Assembly: GCF_000685015.1 (NCBI RefSeq)
Contig: NZ_BAYA01000012.1
Span: 62,001-126,000, forward strand
DNA from: Paraburkholderia bannensis NBRC 103871
Lineage (GTDB): Bacteria; Pseudomonadota; Gammaproteobacteria; Burkholderiales; Burkholderiaceae
Direction: 5' to 3'
DNA: 64,000 nt
Program-made: the position numbers and the translations under genes
Shown here: in pieces, positions 43,588 through 51,985 of the stretch
How the letters are laid out: every line of letters begins with the position of its first letter
Position numbering within the stretch: the stretch's first letter is position 1
The notes under the pieces: generated by a model
Told to the model about the DNA's origin: nothing
The model's database searches: none
What the model saw: the letters and a program-made list of their open reading frames with translations, nothing else

Positions 43588-45798
43588 TTAATCGGGCTTC
43601 TTCCGGTAGTCGGAATAAGCGCCGTACGTCGCGCCGCGTTGCGGCACGTCAGTCAGCAGTACGCCGTCCACACCAACGCCTGCGCTGGAAAGATGGCGCG
43701 TGGTTTCGCGCAGTTCCGCTGCCGAGTGCTCGCCGTAACGCACGACCATCAGCGTCGCGCCAGCTTCCTTGCCGATCAGCACCGGATCGGTCACCGCCAG
43801 CACCGGCGGCGAATCGATAATCACCATGTCATAGGACGCTGCGAGCGTCTTGAGCGTCGCGGAGAAGTGCTCGCGCAGCAGCAGTTCGGAAGGACGATCC
43901 GGCGTCATGCCTGCCATCATGACGTCGAGATTCGGCAATACCTGGCGATGGATGACGGTGCCCGGCTCGCGGCCGGTCAGCACCTCGGCAAGACCGGGTT
44001 TGCTGTTGATCGAGAAGTACGAGTGCACGTTGCCGCGCCGCATGTCGGCGTCGATCAAGAGGATGCGCTTGCCGGTCGCGGCCAGCACGGTCGCAAGGTT
44101 CACGGAGACGAAAGACTTGCCCACGCCGGGGCGCGGCCCCGTGATCATGACGATGTTGTTCTCGGGCTTGAGCACGCCAAACTGCAATGCTGTGCGCAGA
44201 CTGCGCAGCCCCTCGACAGCCACATCGTCCGGGAACACGGCCGCCAGCACGCCAGGCTTCGACGGGTTGCGGCGCACCGATTGTTCGAGCGTGATCTGCT
44301 TGTCGCTGTGCGAGATGATCGCGTAGACCGGCACCTCGATGGCGTGCTCGATGTCCGCCGGGCTTTCCAGACCGCGATTGAGCATGCGGCGGCCAAGTGC
44401 AATCGCGCAACCGATCAGCAGGCCCAGCGCGGCAGCCAGCGGAATCACAAGAATCTTCTTCGGCCGCACGGGGTCTTCGGGCACCACGGCGAAGTCCACC
44501 GTGCGCACGTTGCCGAGCTGGCCCGCCTTCAGCACGCGCAATTGCTGCGTGCTGTCGAGCAGCTTCATGTAGAGATCCGTGTTGACCTTGACGTCGCGCA
44601 TCAGGCGCAATGCCTCCTGTTGCGTCTGCGGCAGGCCGCTCACCTGGCTCTCGTACTGATCCTGCTGATGTTCGAGCTCCGCGATGCGCGCATTGATCGC
44701 CGCGACGGCGGGATGCGACGGCGTGTAGCGCTGCACGAGATCGGCACGCTGCTGCTGCAGTTCGGTGAGATGCGATTTCGTATCGACGACGGACTGCAGC
44801 AGAAGCTTGCCCTGCGTATCGAGATCGATCGCACCGGACTTTTCGCGGAACGCGTTGTAGCGCGCCTCGGATTGGTCGAGGTCTGCGCGCAGCTGGGGCA
44901 ACTGGTCGCCGAGGAAGCTGAGCATCTGCTGCGCTTGTGCCGACTTGCGGTCGACGTTGCGCTGCACGTAGAGGCTCGAAATCATGTTGATGGTGGCGGT
45001 GATGCGCTGTGCGTCCGTGCCATCCAGCTTGACCCCGATGATGCCCGATTGCTTGGTCTTCTCCGCAATATCCAGCGTCTTCTGGAGTTCGTCGACGGTG
45101 CGCTGGGTCGAGTAGCGCTTCAGGTCGAAGCGCGTACCGGCTCTCGCCAGGAGCGACGAAACGTTCACCAGGACAGGCCCCGCCGCGGTCGAGCCAGCCG
45201 CCGCCTCCCCGACCTTCGCGCGCACGATGATGGTGCCGTCCGGGTCGGTGAGTTCATAGCGCTCGCCATCCAGCGCACGCAGGCTGAAGGTCTTTTCACG
45301 CAATTCGGCGGGAACGTCGAATTGCGACACGTTGATGCGCTCGCCGCCCCACGCAAAACTGTTCATGCCGAGCAACGGCGCGGCGATACCGTTTGCGCCC
45401 TGCGAACGACGGGCAATTGCCGCGCCGATCAACGGGAAAGTATGCGGCTTCGCGCTCACGTCCAGATGCAGACGATCGACCGTCTCGCTCACCACCGTGC
45501 GCGAGCGGATCAGTTCGATTTCAGCGTCCGCCGTGGCCTTGTTCTGAAACAGCGACGCCAGGTCGCCGAGCTTGTCGTTGATCGAACCGGCGCCCGAATC
45601 GTCATCCACCTGGATCATCGCGTCCGCGCGATACACAGGCGTCCCTATCACGGCATACGTCGTACCGAGCAGCAGCACGCACGCAGCGACAAGAGCAATC
45701 AGTTTCCAGCTTTCACGCAGTACTCCGAAGACTTCGGAGAGGTCGATTTCATCGTCGTCCGGCTTTTCTGCCGCACGGTTTTGCTTAAGTAGATTCAT
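43588..45798 (-). CDS. wzc: Polysaccharide co-polymerase / BY-kinase (Wzc/BceF-like)
   Basis: A 736-aa inner-membrane protein: a Wzz domain flanked by two transmembrane helices (about 33-53 and about 446-466) with a long periplasmic coiled coil, then a cytoplasmic bacterial tyrosine kinase. Walker A is GPRPGVGKS, Walker A' is ILLIDADMRRG and Walker B is MVIIDSPP. The C-terminus ends with a small tyrosine cluster (TYGAYSDYRKKPD), shorter than in E. coli. Autophosphorylation of the tail and dephosphorylation by Wzb control polymer length and export. Its stop is 46 bases before wecB; its start is three bases after the wzb stop. Confidence 0.95.
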   Translation of the reverse strand: MNLLKQNRAAEKPDDDEIDLSEVFGVLRESWKLIALVAACVLLLGTTYAVIGTPVYRADAMIQVDDDSGAGSINDKLGDLASLFQNKATADAEIELIRSRTVVSETVDRLHLDVSAKPHTFPLIGAAIARRSQGANGIAAPLLGMNSFAWGGERINVSQFDVPAELREKTFSLRALDGERYELTDPDGTIIVRAKVGEAAAGSTAAGPVLVNVSSLLARAGTRFDLKRYSTQRTVDELQKTLDIAEKTKQSGIIGVKLDGTDAQRITATINMISSLYVQRNVDRKSAQAQQMLSFLGDQLPQLRADLDQSEARYNAFREKSGAIDLDTQGKLLLQSVVDTKSHLTELQQQRADLVQRYTPSHPAVAAINARIAELEHQQDQYESQVSGLPQTQQEALRLMRDVKVNTDLYMKLLDSTQQLRVLKAGQLGNVRTVDFAVVPEDPVRPKKILVIPLAAALGLLIGCAIALGRRMLNRGLESPADIEHAIEVPVYAIISHSDKQITLEQSVRRNPSKPGVLAAVFPDDVAVEGLRSLRTALQFGVLKPENNIVMITGPRPGVGKSFVSVNLATVLAATGKRILLIDADMRRGNVHSYFSINSKPGLAEVLTGREPGTVIHRQVLPNLDVMMAGMTPDRPSELLLREHFSATLKTLAASYDMVIIDSPPVLAVTDPVLIGKEAGATLMVVRYGEHSAAELRETTRHLSSAGVGVDGVLLTDVPQRGATYGAYSDYRKKPD

Positions 45799-45801
45799 GA
45801 T

Positions 45802-46242
45802 TCAGTGAGCCATTCCTGCCAATACGCCACGCCAGTGCGCGACGCCGTGCTCGATTTGCGCGAACGCCAGTTCGAATGCCGCGCGGTGGCGGCGATAGGG
45901 ATCCACGACGTCGATGCCGTCGTTTTCGCTGAGCCGATACACCTTGCCGCGCACGTACGGCCACGCCTGCTCGATCTGCTCGCGCTGGGTTTTCGTCATC
46001 GTCAGGATGAGGTCGGCCTCGCGAACCTGCGCCGCAGTAAGGGCCGTGGCGACGTGAGCTTCGAGCGCCACGCCGCGCTCACGCGCCATTTCCAGCACTT
46101 GCGGATCTGCGCCCTCGCCCACGAGCGCATGCGTGCCCGCCGAGCTGAAGTCAATTTCCGGCAATTCGCGTGCGAGCATCGCGCAGGCAAGCGGGCTACG
46201 GCAGATATTGCCTTCGCAAACAACCAGGACTCGATCGATCAT
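45802..46242 (-). CDS. wzb: Low-molecular-weight protein-tyrosine phosphatase (Wzb/BceD-like)
   Basis: A 146-aa enzyme with the CX5R phosphate loop CEGNICRS (C9, R15) and the general-acid aspartate in VVDPYRRHRAAFE. It dephosphorylates the tyrosine tail of Wzc. Its start overlaps the wza stop by four bases and it ends three bases before wzc, the classic wza-wzb-wzc arrangement. Confidence 0.95.
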   Translation of the reverse strand: MIDRVLVVCEGNICRSPLACAMLARELPEIDFSSAGTHALVGEGADPQVLEMARERGVALEAHVATALTAAQVREADLILTMTKTQREQIEQAWPYVRGKVYRLSENDGIDVVDPYRRHRAAFELAFAQIEHGVAHWRGVLAGMAH

Positions 46243-47432
46243 TTCGCCACCAATCCCGCGGTCAAACCGGCGTTGATAGCCGGAATCAGCAACGTCAGCA
46301 CGCGGTTGAAGCGGACGAGGCCATTGCCGTCGACGTACACGACATCCTTCGGCTGAAGATCGAATTCCTTTGCAACCAGCATCGCCACTGGCGAGCGTCC
46401 GTCGAGATGGAACACTTGGGGCGTGCCGCTCAGCGAGCCGCGAATCACGAACATCTGTGCGGCGTCAGCCGTCGACGAATTGACGCTGCCTGCCTGCGCG
46501 ATCGCATCGGCCAGCGTGATACGGCCCGTGCGGCGCGGAATCGCGGACAGGGGCTTGTTGACCTCGCCCATGACATAGACGTCGTTTTCGTCGCGCGCCA
46601 CCACGCGCAGCAGGTCGCCGGGCCGCAGGTACAGCCGCGACGGGCTCACGCCGCTCGCCAGCATCTGCGTGAGGTTGATGCGGTGGGACTCGCCGTCGCG
46701 CACGAGCACGAGATCGCTCTGGTCGGCCGTATCCGCAAACCCGCCCGCGCGAGAGATCGCCTCATAAAGCGACATTGGCACGTCGTTGACGGCGACCACG
46801 CCAGGCGTGCGCACTTCGCCGTCCACATAGACCTCATGCGCGCGGTAAGACGCCATGCGCACCGTCACCTGCGGCTTGACGAAGTACTTGCCGAGCGCCG
46901 ACGTCAAACGCCGCTGCACTTCCTCCGGACGCAGTCCGGCCACATGCATCGTTCCGGCGTAGGGGAACGACAAATCGCCCGACTGATCGACGGTGAAGCC
47001 CGAGAAGGGATCGCCCGGACGCGTCGAAGACTGCGACTGGGACGCCCCCATCGCCGAAGCGATTTCCGGGTGATCCCAGACGACGATCTGAAGCACGTCG
47101 CCCGCGCCGATCACGTAAGGCTGCGGTGCGCCCGAGAGCAGCTTGACCTGCTCCTTCTGCTTCTCAAGGCGCGCGTCCTGCATCTGGCGCACGGCCGCGA
47201 CGTCGAGTTCGGTGATCGGGACTTCCGGCGTAGCGGGCGTTGCATTGGCCACCTGCGTCGAAGCGACCGTGCCCGCCGCGTCCGTAGTCGTGGCGGCGGA
47301 CGTCGCCATACGCATACCAGGCGCCACCGCACATGCCCCTAGCAGCGAGCACAGCGCAACCGTAACGCTCGCACTGGAAATCCGAAGGAGTCCTTGTCGA
47401 TGTGGAGTTTGCGTCGTATTACCAAACGGCAT
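46239..47432 (-). CDS. wza: Outer-membrane polysaccharide export lipoprotein (Wza/BceE-like)
   Basis: A 397-aa lipoprotein with lipobox LGAC (Cys34). It holds a Poly_export domain (YVIGAGDVLQIVVWDHPEI) followed by SLBB domains (PGVVAVNDVPMSLYEAIS; INLTQMLASG). Octamers form the export channel and contact Wzc. Start: ATG at 47432 opens MPFGNTTQTP before the signal peptide; the frame extends to a TTG at 47471 with no ribosome-binding site. It lies 35 bases after the initiating transferase gene. Confidence 0.94.
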   Translation of the reverse strand: MPFGNTTQTPHRQGLLRISSASVTVALCSLLGACAVAPGMRMATSAATTTDAAGTVASTQVANATPATPEVPITELDVAAVRQMQDARLEKQKEQVKLLSGAPQPYVIGAGDVLQIVVWDHPEIASAMGASQSQSSTRPGDPFSGFTVDQSGDLSFPYAGTMHVAGLRPEEVQRRLTSALGKYFVKPQVTVRMASYRAHEVYVDGEVRTPGVVAVNDVPMSLYEAISRAGGFADTADQSDLVLVRDGESHRINLTQMLASGVSPSRLYLRPGDLLRVVARDENDVYVMGEVNKPLSAIPRRTGRITLADAIAQAGSVNSSTADAAQMFVIRGSLSGTPQVFHLDGRSPVAMLVAKEFDLQPKDVVYVDGNGLVRFNRVLTLLIPAINAGLTAGLVAK

Positions 47433-47467
47433 TTTTGTTCGTTTCAACACTTCTGCGTTCCAGCTAT

Positions 47468-48946
47468 TCAATAGGCGTTGCGATGAACCAGTCCCTTGAA
47501 AATCGTCGCCATGACGATTCGCATGTCGAGCCCGAAAGACCAGTTGCTGAGGTAATAGAGATCGTGTTCGACGCGGCCCTGCATCTTTTCGATGTGATCG
47601 GTCTCGCCGCGGAATCCATTCACCTGCGCCCAGCCCGTGATGCCAGGCTTGATGCGATAGCGGTGGATATAGCCGTCCACGATGTTCTGATAGAGCGTGT
47701 CGTGCTCGATGGCGTGCGGACGCGGCCCCACGACCGACATTTCGCCGCGCAGTACGTTGAAGAACTGCGGCAGTTCGTCCAGGCTCGTCTTGCGCAGGAA
47801 CGCGCCCACGCGTGTAATGCGCGGATCGTTGCGCGTCGCCTGCTTGATGACGCCTGGCGCCGGCGCATGCACGCGCATGCTGCGGAATTTGTAGATGCGA
47901 AACACCTTGCCGTTGGCGCCCATGCGTCGCTGCGTGAACAGCACCGGTCCGCGCGACGTCAGCTTGATCGACAGCGCAACGGCAAGCAGCACGGGCGAGA
48001 TCGCCAGCACCGCGAGGAACGCGAAGATGCGGTCGAACACGTCCTTCTGCGCGAGCGCATCCGACGAAAGCGGCGAACCCACCAGATTGATCGCCGACGT
48101 GCCGTCGAGATTCACCATTTCGCCGTCGAACAGCGCAAGGCCGCTCACATCCGGGATGAAACGGATGTTGAGGAGGTCGTTACGGAACAGCTCGGTAAAT
48201 TCGAGGATGGTCTTTTCCTCGGACAGCGGCAGGGCAAGCCAGAGTTCGTCGATGCTGTAGCGGCGCACGAACGCCGCAAAGCCTTCCCGATCGCGAAACG
48301 CCGGAGCGCTGCCGGGCGCCGAGGCCAGCGCCGAACCCGTGTCGAAAATCGCGGCCACCTGGTACAGCGAGTCATCGGCGGTTTCGACTTTGCGCAGCAA
48401 TTGCCGGCAGTGTGCGCCGCTACCGACGATCGCGACCGAGCAGGCGCTGCCAGCCTGATCCGCGCGCCGCAAGCTAAGCGCCGAGACAAGCAGTCTGCAC
48501 GCGATGATTCCCAGGCCGGAGAACAATGCCCACTCGGAAAACCATGCGCTGGACGGCGCGTAGCTGCGATGCAGCGTGCAGACGAGCAGCGCGGCCGCAC
48601 CCAGCACGCCCAGCCAGACGACGCCCGGCGCGAAGATGCAACGCCAGACGAGATGGCGCCGCATGGTGCGATACATGCCAAACACGGGAAAGGCGACGAA
48701 TGCGAAGAGCAAGGCGAACGCCACCATCGCGCTGTCGTATCCGGTCTGGCCAGGCAGTCCGCGCGACGGCGTGGCGATCTGCGCCCCAACGAAGATGATC
48801 AACAGATCCAGCAAGCGGGCGAACAGCTTGCCATTGGGCGGCGGCGCACTGGAATCGATCTGGCTGGGCAGATTGACAGGACGTGTTGTTTCGTCGGATG
48901 CCGACATGTCTGCATCGGCGTGCAAATGCTGTGGCGCGGCGGTCAT
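47468..48946 (-). CDS. Undecaprenyl-phosphate glucose phosphotransferase (WcaJ/BceB-like)
   Basis: About 492 aa. Four or five N-terminal transmembrane helices, a Rossmann-like CoA-binding_3 region (about 145-275, with CSVAIVGSGAHCRQLL), a further membrane segment and a C-terminal bacterial sugar transferase domain with GANGKVFRIYKFRSM, TSLDELPQFFNVLRGEMSVV and GPRPHA. It transfers a hexose 1-phosphate, usually glucose, to undecaprenyl phosphate and so starts each repeat unit. First gene of the polysaccharide operon. Starts at 48946 (chosen), 48907 and GTG 49006 are all possible; none has a strong ribosome-binding site. Confidence 0.92.
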   Translation of the reverse strand: MTAAPQHLHADADMSASDETTRPVNLPSQIDSSAPPPNGKLFARLLDLLIIFVGAQIATPSRGLPGQTGYDSAMVAFALLFAFVAFPVFGMYRTMRRHLVWRCIFAPGVVWLGVLGAAALLVCTLHRSYAPSSAWFSEWALFSGLGIIACRLLVSALSLRRADQAGSACSVAIVGSGAHCRQLLRKVETADDSLYQVAAIFDTGSALASAPGSAPAFRDREGFAAFVRRYSIDELWLALPLSEEKTILEFTELFRNDLLNIRFIPDVSGLALFDGEMVNLDGTSAINLVGSPLSSDALAQKDVFDRIFAFLAVLAISPVLLAVALSIKLTSRGPVLFTQRRMGANGKVFRIYKFRSMRVHAPAPGVIKQATRNDPRITRVGAFLRKTSLDELPQFFNVLRGEMSVVGPRPHAIEHDTLYQNIVDGYIHRYRIKPGITGWAQVNGFRGETDHIEKMQGRVEHDLYYLSNWSFGLDMRIVMATIFKGLVHRNAY

Positions 48947-49418
48947 CGTCCGACGACGGCGCAAAGCAGACGATTCATTCGAGGAATTTCCGGCCAAGCT
49001 ACACACCCATGCACGTCGAGGACAAAAGATGCCCAGGTTGAAGAAGGAGGAGTCATTTGCATGCTGCTCACGGATGAGCCCGAGGAAGTCGCATCAAGCC
49101 CGAACCGGGATTGTGATTTTCTCCACTGCGAATACCGCGATGCGAAGTCTCGCCCTATCGCGCGATATCGCATATAGGAACAGTCCGAAATACGAGAAGG
49201 ACGTAAGGTTTAGATGCTCATGCGCATATCCAGAAATTTTCTGTGCGATGCGACGGGCAAAGGCTTTGGTCGTTCCGGCACGTCTTTAAATAAGCAATCC
49301 GAAACATTTGTAACGAATGATTTCGCCCAGGATCGCTGCCAGCCTGAAACTGAATAAATACTCGATTGCGCACGAGCGGCGCAATAGAAATAATTCGATT
49401 GCCAACCGAACTATTAAT

Positions 49419-49434
49419 TGGATTTAAAAATCCA
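49419..49434. promoter_or_regulatory. Inverted repeat TGGATTT-AA-AAATCCA
   Basis: A perfect 7-2-7 inverted repeat in the AT-rich region upstream of the polysaccharide operon, ten bases from a second palindrome. A regulator-binding site is plausible but unproven. Confidence 0.4.
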
Positions 49435-49443
49435 GATCATTAA

Positions 49444-49455
49444 ATTTGTACAAAT
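49444..49455. promoter_or_regulatory. Palindrome ATTTGTACAAAT
   Basis: A perfect 12-bp palindrome in the same region. Its symmetry and position suggest an operator for a dimeric regulator of exopolysaccharide synthesis. The regulator is not identified. Confidence 0.4.
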
Positions 49456-49521
49456 CCAGCGCTAATTCTCATTTTTAATCGCGCGCAGGATGTACCGGTC
49501 GATTATTTTCTGATGACCATT

Positions 49522-49555
49522 GCGGGCGGCATAAGAACGCTCTCATGCCGCCCGC
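49522..49555 (-). terminator. Hairpin after gloA
   Basis: GCGGGCGGCAT (49522-49532) pairs with ATGCCGCCCGC (49545-49555) around a 12-base loop. It is 10 bases beyond the gloA stop. No T run follows on the minus strand, so termination may be weak or need Rho. Confidence 0.55.
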
Positions 49556-49564
49556 CATCAAGCT

Positions 49565-49948
49565 TTACTTCTTCTGAATAAACTCGATCTTGTACCCGTC
49601 CGGGTCGGTCACGAAAGCGATCACGGTCGTGCCATGCTTCATCGGCCCGGCTTCGCGCACCACCGTGCCGCCCTGCTCCTTGATCTTCGCGCAGGCCGCG
49701 TAGGCATCTTCCACCTCGACAGCCAGATGGCCGAAGCCCGTGCCCAGGTCGTACGACGGCGTGTCCCAGTTGTGCGTGAGTTCGATCACCGTGCCGTCGC
49801 GCTCATCGGTGTATCCGACGAAGGCCAGCGTGAACTTGCCGTCGGGATAGTCTTCGCGGCGCAGCAGTTTCATGCCGAGCAATTCGGTGTAGAACTTGAT
49901 CGAGCGGTCGAGGTCACCGACCCGGATCATCGTGTGCAAAAGGCGCAT
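49565..49948 (-). CDS. gloA: Lactoylglutathione lyase (glyoxalase I)
   Basis: A 127-aa VOC enzyme converting the methylglyoxal-glutathione hemithioacetal to S-lactoylglutathione. It begins MRLLHTMIRVGDLDRSIKFY and has the glyoxalase signature VIELTHNWDTPSYDLGTGFGH, listed here as two parts: VIELTHNWD and YDLGTGFGH. The C-terminal FVTDPDGYKIEFIQ completes the metal site. The ATG follows GGAG. Single gene. Confidence 0.95.
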   Translation of the reverse strand: MRLLHTMIRVGDLDRSIKFYTELLGMKLLRREDYPDGKFTLAFVGYTDERDGTVIELTHNWDTPSYDLGTGFGHLAVEVEDAYAACAKIKEQGGTVVREAGPMKHGTTVIAFVTDPDGYKIEFIQKK

Positions 49949-50157
49949 GGGGGACTCCAGTTTTTTGCCATCGTCAAAAGCGGGACTCTACCAAAAACTT
50001 TCCAGCCCTGCCGACGCCGGTTCAGCGCCGGGCTTGGGCCGCGTCCGGCAAGCCGGCCCGATTTGCTCTAGGATTGTCGCCATCCTGAAATGGCCGCCCG
50101 CGCGCCAGCGCATCGCGGCCGGTTTTGCGAACGACGACAGAAGAGATAGGAGCGGAC

Positions 50158-51102
50158 ATGCGGATTCTGGTAGTGGGTGCAGGCGCGACGGGCGGCTATT
50201 TCGGCGGGCGGCTCGCCGCTGCCGGGCGCGATGTCACATTCCTGGTGCGCGAGGCGCGCGCGGCGCAGCTACGCGCGGACGGTCTCGTCATCCGCAGTCC
50301 ACACGGTGGCGACCTGACGCTGCGCGATCCGCAGACGCTCACGCGCGAGGCGCTTGCCGCGCCCGGCGCACAGCCCTTCGATCTCGTGCTGCTGAGCTGC
50401 AAGGCCTATGACCTCGATGACGCGATCGACTCCTTCGCGGGCGCGGTCGGCCCCGAAACGGTGATCCTGCCCCTGCTCAACGGGATGCGCCACCTGGAGA
50501 TCCTGCAAGCGCGCTTCGGCACCCAGGCGGTGCTCGGCGGCGTCTGCCTGATCGCCTCGACGCTCAATGACAAACGCGAGATCGTCCACCTGAACGACGC
50601 GCACGCGATCACGTTCGGCGAGCTCGGCGGCGGCGTTTCGGCTCGCGTGGAGGCCATCGCGGCGACGTTCGGCAACGCAGGCTTCAACCTCAAGGCGAGC
50701 GAGCGCATCCTGCAGGAGATGTGGGAAAAGTGGGTGTTCCTGGCGTCGCTCGCGGGCAGCACCTGCCTCTTTCGCGCGCCGGTGGGCGTCATCGTCGCGA
50801 CGCCGGACGGCGCGGCGACGGTCGAGCGCCTGTTCGCGGAATGCCGCGCCGTGGCCGCGGAACACGGCCATGCGGTGCGCGACAGCTTCCTGGAGCGTTC
50901 GCGCGCGATGCTGTTTGCGACCGGCTCGACGCTCACGGCTTCCATGCTGCGTGACGTGCAGAACGGTTCGCGCATCGAGGCCGATCACATTCTCGGCGAC
51001 CTGATCCGTCGTGGCGGCGCGGCGCAACGCGCATCGAGCGAGCTGTCGGTGCTGCGCATCGTCTACAGCCAGCTCAAGGCATACGAGGCGCAGCGCGCGT
51101 AA
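50158..51102 (+). CDS. Ketopantoate reductase-family oxidoreductase (ApbA/PanE)
   Basis: A 314-aa NADPH-dependent dehydrogenase. The Rossmann motif is MRILVVGAGATGGYFGGRLA at the N-terminus and the catalytic region KASERILQEMWEKWVFLASL includes the family lysine. PanE reduces ketopantoate in pantothenate synthesis, but genomes of this group have several paralogs with other substrates, so no symbol is given. The ATG at 50158 follows AGGAG by five bases; the longer frame from 50125 is rejected. Confidence 0.9.
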   Translation: MRILVVGAGATGGYFGGRLAAAGRDVTFLVREARAAQLRADGLVIRSPHGGDLTLRDPQTLTREALAAPGAQPFDLVLLSCKAYDLDDAIDSFAGAVGPETVILPLLNGMRHLEILQARFGTQAVLGGVCLIASTLNDKREIVHLNDAHAITFGELGGGVSARVEAIAATFGNAGFNLKASERILQEMWEKWVFLASLAGSTCLFRAPVGVIVATPDGAATVERLFAECRAVAAEHGHAVRDSFLERSRAMLFATGSTLTASMLRDVQNGSRIEADHILGDLIRRGGAAQRASSELSVLRIVYSQLKAYEAQRA

Positions 51103-51134
51103 GCCTCACATCGGGAGGCGGCAGAACGCGGCGC

Positions 51135-51974
51135 TTATTGCGGCGCCGCTTCTCCCAGCGCCTGCGCAACGCGCACGTATTCGTCCACCGGCACGTCCTC
51201 CGCGCGGCGCTGGAGATCGAAACCAAGCGCCTCGAAATCCACGCGTTCGCGGTAGTCCGCCAGCGTGTTGCGCAGCATCTTGCGGCGCTGCGAGAACGCC
51301 GCCGTCACGAGTTCGCCGAGAATCGCGGCATCCACCTTCGGCAGCTCATGCGGCGCGTACGGAATCATGCGCACGATCGCCGAATCCACCTTCGGCGGCG
51401 GCTGGAACGACTCCGGCGGCACGTCCAGCACCTTGTCCATCACGTAGCGGTACTGGAGCATCACCGACAGGCGGCTGAACGCCTTGGTGCCCGGCTCGGC
51501 GATCATGCGCTCGACCACTTCGTTCTGGAGCATGAAGTGCTGGTCGATCACGCGCTCCGCAAAGGTGGCGAGGTGAAACAGCAGCGGGCTCGAAATGTTG
51601 TACGGCAGGTTGCCGACGATGCGCAGCGACGGCACGTCGCCCGGCGCCGCGAGCGAACCGAAGTCGAACGCGAGCGCGTCGCCCGCATGCAGTTCCAGCA
51701 GCGGGCCGAACTTCTTCGTCAGGCGGCCGATCAGGTCACGGTCGAGTTCGACCGCGTGCAGCGGCGCTTCGGGCGTGGACAGGCGCTCGATCAGCGGCTC
51801 GGTGAGCGCGCCGAGACCCGGCCCGATTTCGACCATGCGTTCGCCACGCTGCGGGCGAATGATGTCGACGATCGACTCGATCACATACGTATCGACGAGA
51901 AAGTTCTGGCCGAAGCGCTTGCGTGCGAAATGGCCCTGGTGCTGCTTGCTGCTCGATTTGCTGCTATTGGACAT
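51135..51974 (-). CDS. rsmA: 16S rRNA dimethyladenosine transferase
   Basis: A 279-aa SAM-dependent methyltransferase (KsgA) that dimethylates A1518 and A1519 of 16S rRNA. Motifs: FGQNFLVD, the SAM-binding VEIGPGLGALTEPLIERL, NLPYNISSPLLFHL (catalytic) and VDSAIVRM. The Ser/Lys/Gln-rich first 12 residues are typical. It ends the lptD-surA-pdxA-rsmA operon, 11 bases after pdxA. Confidence 0.96.
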   Translation of the reverse strand: MSNSSKSSSKQHQGHFARKRFGQNFLVDTYVIESIVDIIRPQRGERMVEIGPGLGALTEPLIERLSTPEAPLHAVELDRDLIGRLTKKFGPLLELHAGDALAFDFGSLAAPGDVPSLRIVGNLPYNISSPLLFHLATFAERVIDQHFMLQNEVVERMIAEPGTKAFSRLSVMLQYRYVMDKVLDVPPESFQPPPKVDSAIVRMIPYAPHELPKVDAAILGELVTAAFSQRRKMLRNTLADYRERVDFEALGFDLQRRAEDVPVDEYVRVAQALGEAAPQ

Positions 51975-51985
51975 CTTGGTCTGGT

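Larger units (their letters stand above)
48947..49564. other. Upstream region of the polysaccharide operon
   Basis: About 600 bases, markedly AT-rich between 49180 and 49520, with no supported gene. It presumably carries the operon's promoter. Visible elements: inverted repeat TGGATTT-AA-AAATCCA at 49419-49434, the 12-bp palindrome ATTTGTACAAAT at 49444-49455, and a GC hairpin at 49522-49555 next to gloA. I could not pick out a convincing -35/-10 or sigma-54 promoter. Confidence 0.5.

Noticed and set aside
43441..45792. A 783-codon plus-strand frame over the wzc region.
   Set aside because: Antisense shadow of wzc, which has intact kinase motifs.
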